Source of the DNA: Lasiodiplodia sp. COLG20
Lineage: Eukaryota > Ascomycota > Dothideomycetes > Botryosphaeriales > Botryosphaeriaceae
Length of the DNA: 64,000 nucleotides
Direction of reading: 5' to 3'
Assembly (NCBI GenBank): GCA_009801085.1
Contig: VNWV01000001.1
Location: forward strand, 6,138,001 to 6,202,000
Below are positions 58,826-64,000 of the stretch, one piece after another (position 1 is the stretch's first letter; every line of letters starts with the position of its first letter). The notes beneath the pieces were generated by a model that was given only the letters and a program-made list of their open reading frames with translations, made no database searches and was not told the origin of the DNA. Made by a program: the position numbers and the translations under genes.

Positions 58826-61102
58826 TCATGGGACGGACATCATGGAGCTTGTTTCATAGCCATGGTGGTCGCCGTCATCCTCGCTCGTCTCCCCCTCGTC
58901 CTCGTCGTCTGACTCCTCCCGTTGCTGGCTCCTGGCCACCTGGGTCGCTAACATCACCAAGGCCTTGCACTGATCACATCGCCTCCAGCCCCTCCCTGCC
59001 AGGTGGGCCGACATGCGTGCGCACGTTGCGCCACCGCAGTCGTCGCCGCCTGCGTTACTGCTCATCTCGCTCGATGCGACAGTGGACGGAGGGTTGGGCG
59101 GTGGTGGTGGCGGTGGTCCCATGTCCATACCGGCCCAGGAGACATCGATTATAGGAGGCGGCGGCGGTGGCGGTGGCGGTCCTGTTGGCGGCATGGGCGG
59201 CAGCAACATTGTTTTGTAGGGATTGGGAGACAGTTTAGGGATTGGCATGTTGTCCGGTTGGGGGTCAGGCGGTGGTGGCGGCGGCATGTGAGAATCCGAT
59301 GGATAGGAGAAGTACGCTACGGGTGGGGGTGCCGGGGCTGGCGGAGGAGGCGGGGGTGCTGGTGAAGATGTGGTGGCCATCGGCTGAGGAGGAGGAGGTG
59401 GTGGTGGTAATATTTCAACCATGGGTTCAACTCCGGGAGGTGGAGGAGGAGGGGGAGGAGAACTCTTGATTGGGAAATTCCGCCTCATAGTTGGGAAGGG
59501 GCCGAGAGGCGGCACGGGATGAGAAAGCTGTGGGCCTGGCGGAGCGGGAAACCAGCAATCGGTGGGTGGTATGCTGCTTTTCGGACGCTTGGTTGATTTC
59601 TTCTTCCTATACTTCCTCTTCTCGAGTGCAGACCCTTCGATGCTGGGCTTGTCATCTTTTGAAAGAGACTCTGTCAATTCTGGATGAGTCCATCTGATGA
59701 ATCCCGGGTTTCTGTCCTGGGGAGAGGGATTATGAGGCGGCATTGGCAGCATCGGCAGCTGCCCAACTTGCTTGCGAGGAGCTTTGTTGGCTCGGGTGTT
59801 ACTTGCTGTCCCCTCATAAGCCATGGTTGGCTCTGCGGAGCCTCCATTCTTCTTCCTATTATCTTCCGTTGCGAAAATTTGAACTCCGGGAATTTCCGGT
59901 GGAGGGGGTGGTGGAAGTGGCGGAGAAATAGGCGAGAGGCGGTAGGGGATCTCAATGATGTGTGGCGGCAGAGCGCCAGTTTGAGTACGCTCTGGATCTA
60001 TCACACGAGGCTTCCGACTGGGACGGTGCCGTGTCTTGGAAAAGACAGAAGGCGAGATGTCCGTGGTAGACTCAGGGGCTCGAGGACTGGCGGAGGGACT
60101 CGGTCTTTCCAGCATGGTCATCTGGTCCGATTCAGGGATTGACGCAGTCACCGCATCCGGGGACTGAGGGCCACGTCCACTGTAGGATGCAGGCTCTCCC
60201 GGCTCATCTTCAACGAGCCAGTGCGTCTTCTCACTCCCTGAGTTCAAGGAGGGGTCCAACTCAATGACCTCGGCATCAGAGCTCAACTCTGAACAGTACG
60301 CCTCGCTTTCATCTTCCACATTCACACTCTCCGGCGCCATCGGCATCTCCAAAGAATCGTTTCCGCCTTGTCCCATGCCACGGGCAAACACTTCGCCAAC
60401 AGCATCGAGAATTGCGCAAGCAAAGATGCTCTTCAATCCTTTGTCCAACTGTTGGTCTCTGTCGAGATTTCCGCCGCTTACGTATTTACGAATGGCGTCA
60501 GTCATGTGGCCATCCAGCCAGTCGTCTCGTTCTCTCAAACCTTCATACGCAGACTCCACGTCCTGTAGCACGACCCACGGCGGCAGCATCTGCTCCATTG
60601 CCTCCGCGTTCTCACGTGCAAGCCTACGCAGGCCGTCCAACTGGTGGACTGTTGCAGCAACATAGGCAAGTAGAGCACGGCGGTGCTCTCGGCTCTTCTC
60701 CTCGTTGGATCCACCAGGATGGTCGCGAGGGCTGTGCGAGTTTAGGGTCTGGTATTCTCCTGTGTGGAGGTAATGCACGAAAGTATGAGCGACGTCAGCG
60801 TCGACGTCGTGGACGCAAACGAAAGGAGTCGCGGACTGCCCGTGAAGCTCTGATGCCGTCCGGTTACCCAAATGGCGCGAATTGCAGAGAATCGACGGCG
60901 GGATCAGAGCTTGTGGGATGAGGTAGGGAGGCGCGGTAGGACCGAATGACAGCCATACTGGCCCACTGGCATATGGCCTTTGCGCTTGAATGTTAGTGAC
61001 TGCGCTCCGGTCATTTACTGATCAGATAGGTACGCACGACAATCGGGGTTGGCCTTTAGGGAAGGTGGGGAGATCGAATGGGAAAGACGTCGTCTCTGCC
61101 AT
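58826..61102 (-). CDS. BTB-domain protein with polyproline tracts and Cys-rich end
   Basis: Exons 61038-61102 and 58826-60977 join over a 60-base intron (CACTAAC branch site) to 738 residues. The N-terminal about 180 residues resemble a fungal BTB/POZ domain, with PPSILCNSRHLGNR, TPFVCVHDVDADVAHTFVHYLHTGEY and the following helical part. The middle is disordered and Ser/Pro/Glu-rich. From about residue 340 there are many runs of four to nine prolines (PPPPPPPEIPG, SSPPPPPPPPPGVEP type), as in profilin or SH3/WW-binding FH1-like segments. The C-terminus holds DCGGATCARMSAHLAGR and WRRCDQC, which could bind zinc, then an acidic tail. It is not a formin, because no FH2 domain is present. A scaffold role is a guess. 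Confidence 0.78.
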
Positions 61103-62768
61103 CTTGTCCTTTGGCTCGTCTGCACTCCCGGGATGGAAGGCCTGATGTACCGTCGCAGGAAGATTGATAACAAGAGCACTGATGGGTGAATGGGAGACAA
61201 ATATGCGATGAGAGAAGTTTATGTTCTTGATGACCACAGAGCAGCCTTTCAGTCAATAAGTATGCTCCTCGTCGCCCGCGGCTGCCGCCGTTTCCCCGCT
61301 TTCTTACGGCCTTGTGCGCTCTTGGTGCTCATTAGTGCCACGATAGGAGCCTGCTGTCGGCCGGTGCAGCCTGATCAACAGCCACTTGAACGTGCATCCA
61401 GCTGAGGAAGCACAGGATACTTCTTTAGGATTGGACACAGTACCGACGCTTACGGCTGCTTGCATGGCTTCTGCCTGGTTCTCTTGGCGACAGCCTTGCT
61501 CGTGAATTATTTTCTCTGGGGAAGAATAACTGTGACGAGACCTTTGTGGAACGATGGCGTAGTGCGGAGAAGTCGTTCCCGGACAAGGCGTGGAGACCCT
61601 CACTATTGTAAGATCGGTGCTTCGCCCAGGCTACGTGAGATACAATGGCAATTCACCTCATCTTAAGGAAAGTTGAGCTGTCTAAGTTCAGTGTGAGTAG
61701 AAAAATTCTTGTAGATCATGTCCTTGGTCTTTACTACTTACAAAAGATCGTGGGAGAGGTAAAATCGCCGGTCGTATCCCTAATCCGTCGTTGGAAGGAA
61801 ACCAGTCATGACGGGATAATAATCGTCAACCAAAATCGGATGACAGTCGTCGTATTTCGAGGCGCTTTCTGTCTTGCCTTGCCCGCCGAGTGCCTTTTGG
61901 GGCTGATGAAGGGGTTGCTCGCGTCATATTGGAGCAGGCTGAGAGCCAGTGCTAAAATCGGTGGTTTTATCTCACTAGACTCAAAGGTGATAAACTTACT
62001 GCGTCCCCCTAATATGAGCTGAGCCTACAGCTTGTTTTTCACGGCCGAATTAATGTGATGTCTGATAGTGAGGAGGGCGAATCGTGCGAAATCCATCTCG
62101 TTGGGCTTCTGTTGCTGTGCCACGTGGGAGATAAAGGGCGGAAAGACGGTCCTGAAGGCAGTAGCGCGAACGCAGGGTGCCTTACCTTGTGTTTCAGTAG
62201 TACTGAAGTCCTCATTGTCTGGGGTGTAATGCGTCTTTCTGCGTCTGGAAATGTCTCGTACCTGCTTCTGAAACATCATGTACATCATTCCTGCAGCAAG
62301 ACATTAAGCAAATGCGGCCGTCAGCACCGAACGAATGCGGCCGCCCGGACCATTCCAAAAGTGGCGACTTTAACGTCCCCGCTCGCCTTTTACTTCATCT
62401 GGTGAAATCCCAGATCCTTGTTGTCATGCGTAATGTGGGAAGTAGATGCGGCTACAAGGGAGAATGTTGCACAGAATGGAGTCAATACAAGAGCGATATC
62501 TCTGGGTCATATCTGCTCTATTGTGTTTACGAAACGGTCTCTCTCGTCCTCTGAAGCGGATAATTCTCCCCATTACCATTAATATCAGTGTCGATTCCAA
62601 GACAGACTCACGCCAGATACATGCTGCATTAGTGCGATGATAGTGTGGTACATCAGCAACACCGTCCAGTATCTCCACTTGACCAATTCAACCGAAAACA
62701 AAACGAGGGGCAAGACCTGTCTTTACCCGCCTTTGTACAACCCTTGCTGCAATTTTCTGGATGCTTGA
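61103..62768. other. intergenic region between BTB gene and aquaporin
   Basis: It should hold the BTB gene promoter and the aquaporin 3' region. Open frames overlap without family features. Confidence 0.45.
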
Positions 62769-63993
62769 TTAGTGCGGTAGACCCAGATTCCCCTCTTCCG
62801 CACCTGGGGCTTTGTTGTAAGTATCCTCGCCCAAGGAGTGATGAGAACGGTGGTCGGGGCTAGTGGAATATTCAGAAGTCGTCTGTCCTGCGATTGACTG
62901 AAGACGAGAGCGGTTCAGGTGGCCGCCTGTAGAGGACGACGTTGGAAGTGCAATTGTTGGGGCATGTGGGGTAATGCAAGCCTCGGTGGTTCCGTCGTAG
63001 CCGGAGGAATGGTGGCCTCGGCGTCCGGCACCAGGGTCCTCGTCCGGGTAGAAAACTTCGGCATCTGGCTTGTTAAAGTCGGCTCCTGGATTGGCCGTCT
63101 CGTACTCGAGTGCCTTGATCAGACGGTAAAGTGCGACAGCCAGGAGCGCGCCCAGCGCCGGGCCGACCCAGTATATCCAGTGGTAGCCATTGAAAGTGTG
63201 CAGAATGACGTCTGGGCCGAACGACCGCGCGGGATTGAGGCTTCCGCCAGTGAAATAGACGCCTGAAACAATTAGCACCCACTCAATACGTAGGCCATGG
63301 CGTGAGGCTCATACCTGCGAGTTCTGCGATGAAAAGGCACAGGCCAATGCCGACCGGGGCGAGGAAGGTGCCCTTGTGCTTCTCAGCAGCCAGCATAAAG
63401 ATGGTGAAAATGAGCTGGGCGGTGAGAAACATCTCAATGAAAAGGCCGCGGACAATTGAGGTATCAGGGCCCAGGGTGGTGCGGACGTTGAGAGGCCCTG
63501 GGAAGAGACACGAGACGATGCCAGCAGCAGCAATGGCGCCAATCATCTGTGTGAGAATGATCAGGAAGCCCCTGGCCCATCCAACGGCTCCGATCAGGCA
63601 GAGTCCGAGGGTGACCTTGAGGAGGGATCAGCAGCATACGGCGAAGTGGAAGAGAGCACTCACTGCAGGATTGAACACTCCTCCCGATATACGGAAGAAA
63701 ACCCAGACGTTGACGGCTAGAGAAAAGCCAAAGGCCAGGCTGATGTAAAGGAGGACAGCCATATTCGGACTCTGGCTGCCAGGAGCAGTGTTGGCGACCT
63801 GCGTTGCAGCGAAGGCGAAGAACAGGAAGAGAAAGGTGCCAGTGAACTCGCCCAGCATGGCAATGATGTGGTTGCGGATGGCGGGCGGCAGCCAGCTGAG
63901 GCCGTGCACGCGGCGCGGCGGAGGCCGTTCGCTGGTCTTGACCCTCATGCCGGGCAAAACGATAGGGTTGTCGGCAGGCCTGTTGATATTCAT
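62769..63993 (-). CDS. aquaporin (MIP family) with long C-terminal tail
   Basis: Membrane channel for water or small solutes. Exons 63664-63993, 63315-63615 and 62769-63262 join over 48- and 52-base introns to 374 residues. Both half-helix motifs are intact: GGVFNPA at residues 108-110 (intron 1 falls right after the Ala) and GGSLNPARS at 220-223 with the filter Arg. Hydrophobic segments number about six. At the position that aligns with the conserved His of water channels (two residues before LAG in FIAELAGVYFTGG) there is Glu208, so strict water selectivity is doubtful. The C-terminal tail of about 115 residues is hydrophilic, Ser/Thr/Pro-rich and may be regulatory. The ATG at 63993 is close to the window edge but has good context (GCCATGA). 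Confidence 0.93.
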
Positions 63994-64000
63994 GGCGGCT

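Noticed and set aside
58826..61102. Formin identity suggested by FH1-like proline runs
   Set aside because: No FH2 domain; the N-terminus resembles BTB/POZ instead.

Overview
The window looks like nuclear DNA of a filamentous ascomycete (Pezizomycotina). Most genes are split by 45-65 base introns with GT(A/G)AGT-like donors. Genes sit on both strands with no operons, and most products are conserved fungal housekeeping proteins. Secreted plant-cell-wall hydrolases (a GH7 cellobiohydrolase and a GH5 endoglucanase) point to a plant-associated or saprotrophic fungus. Dothideomycetes is my best guess for the class, but nothing in the sequence proves it.

Layout from left to right: an unrecognised coiled-coil protein (2.1-4.6 kb, minus); FACT subunit SPT16 (6.4-9.7 kb, minus), divergent from a mitochondrial-carrier-like gene (10.0-11.4 kb, plus); a secreted protein with seven near-identical 27-residue repeats (11.9-13.0 kb, minus); a second secreted Ser/Thr-rich protein (13.5-15.4 kb, minus); a type I membrane protein (16.7-17.6 kb, plus); a 3.2 kb gene-poor stretch; the endocytic adaptor SLA2 (20.9-24.4 kb, minus); a GH5 endoglucanase (25.1-26.9 kb, minus); a CFIm68-like RRM protein (28.7-30.4 kb, minus), divergent from SEC61 gamma (31.3-31.7 kb, plus); a DCAF11-type WD40 protein (32.1-34.4 kb, minus); a GH7 cellobiohydrolase (35.7-37.5 kb, minus); an intron-bearing tRNA-Leu(CAG) beside a 480 bp inverted-repeat element (39.4-40.3 kb); an RRT8/EI24-like membrane protein (41.1-42.1 kb, plus); the TIM23 subunit MGR2 (42.8-43.4 kb, minus), divergent from a SLMAP/Far10-like FHA protein (44.2-46.5 kb, plus); a NIF3-like protein (47.4-48.3 kb, minus), divergent from a 1788-residue ankyrin protein (49.3-54.9 kb, plus); a NOP6-like protein (55.2-56.3 kb, minus), divergent from an MGR3-like TPR protein (56.5-58.2 kb, plus); a BTB protein with long polyproline tracts (58.8-61.1 kb, minus); and an aquaporin (62.8-64.0 kb, minus).

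I assembled exons by hand from splice signals. The multi-exon models I joined all close in frame. The parts that stand out are: (1) the tandem-repeat secretory protein, which resembles a Kex2-processed repeat precursor but ends in a possible GPI signal; (2) three dispersed copies of an unnamed 80-95 bp inverted-repeat (MITE-like) element; (3) the 480 bp element with about 44 bp perfect terminal inverted repeats next to the tRNA; (4) a probable nucleotidyltransferase-fold module at the N-terminus of the giant ankyrin protein; and (5) several micro-exons of 7 to 30 bases.
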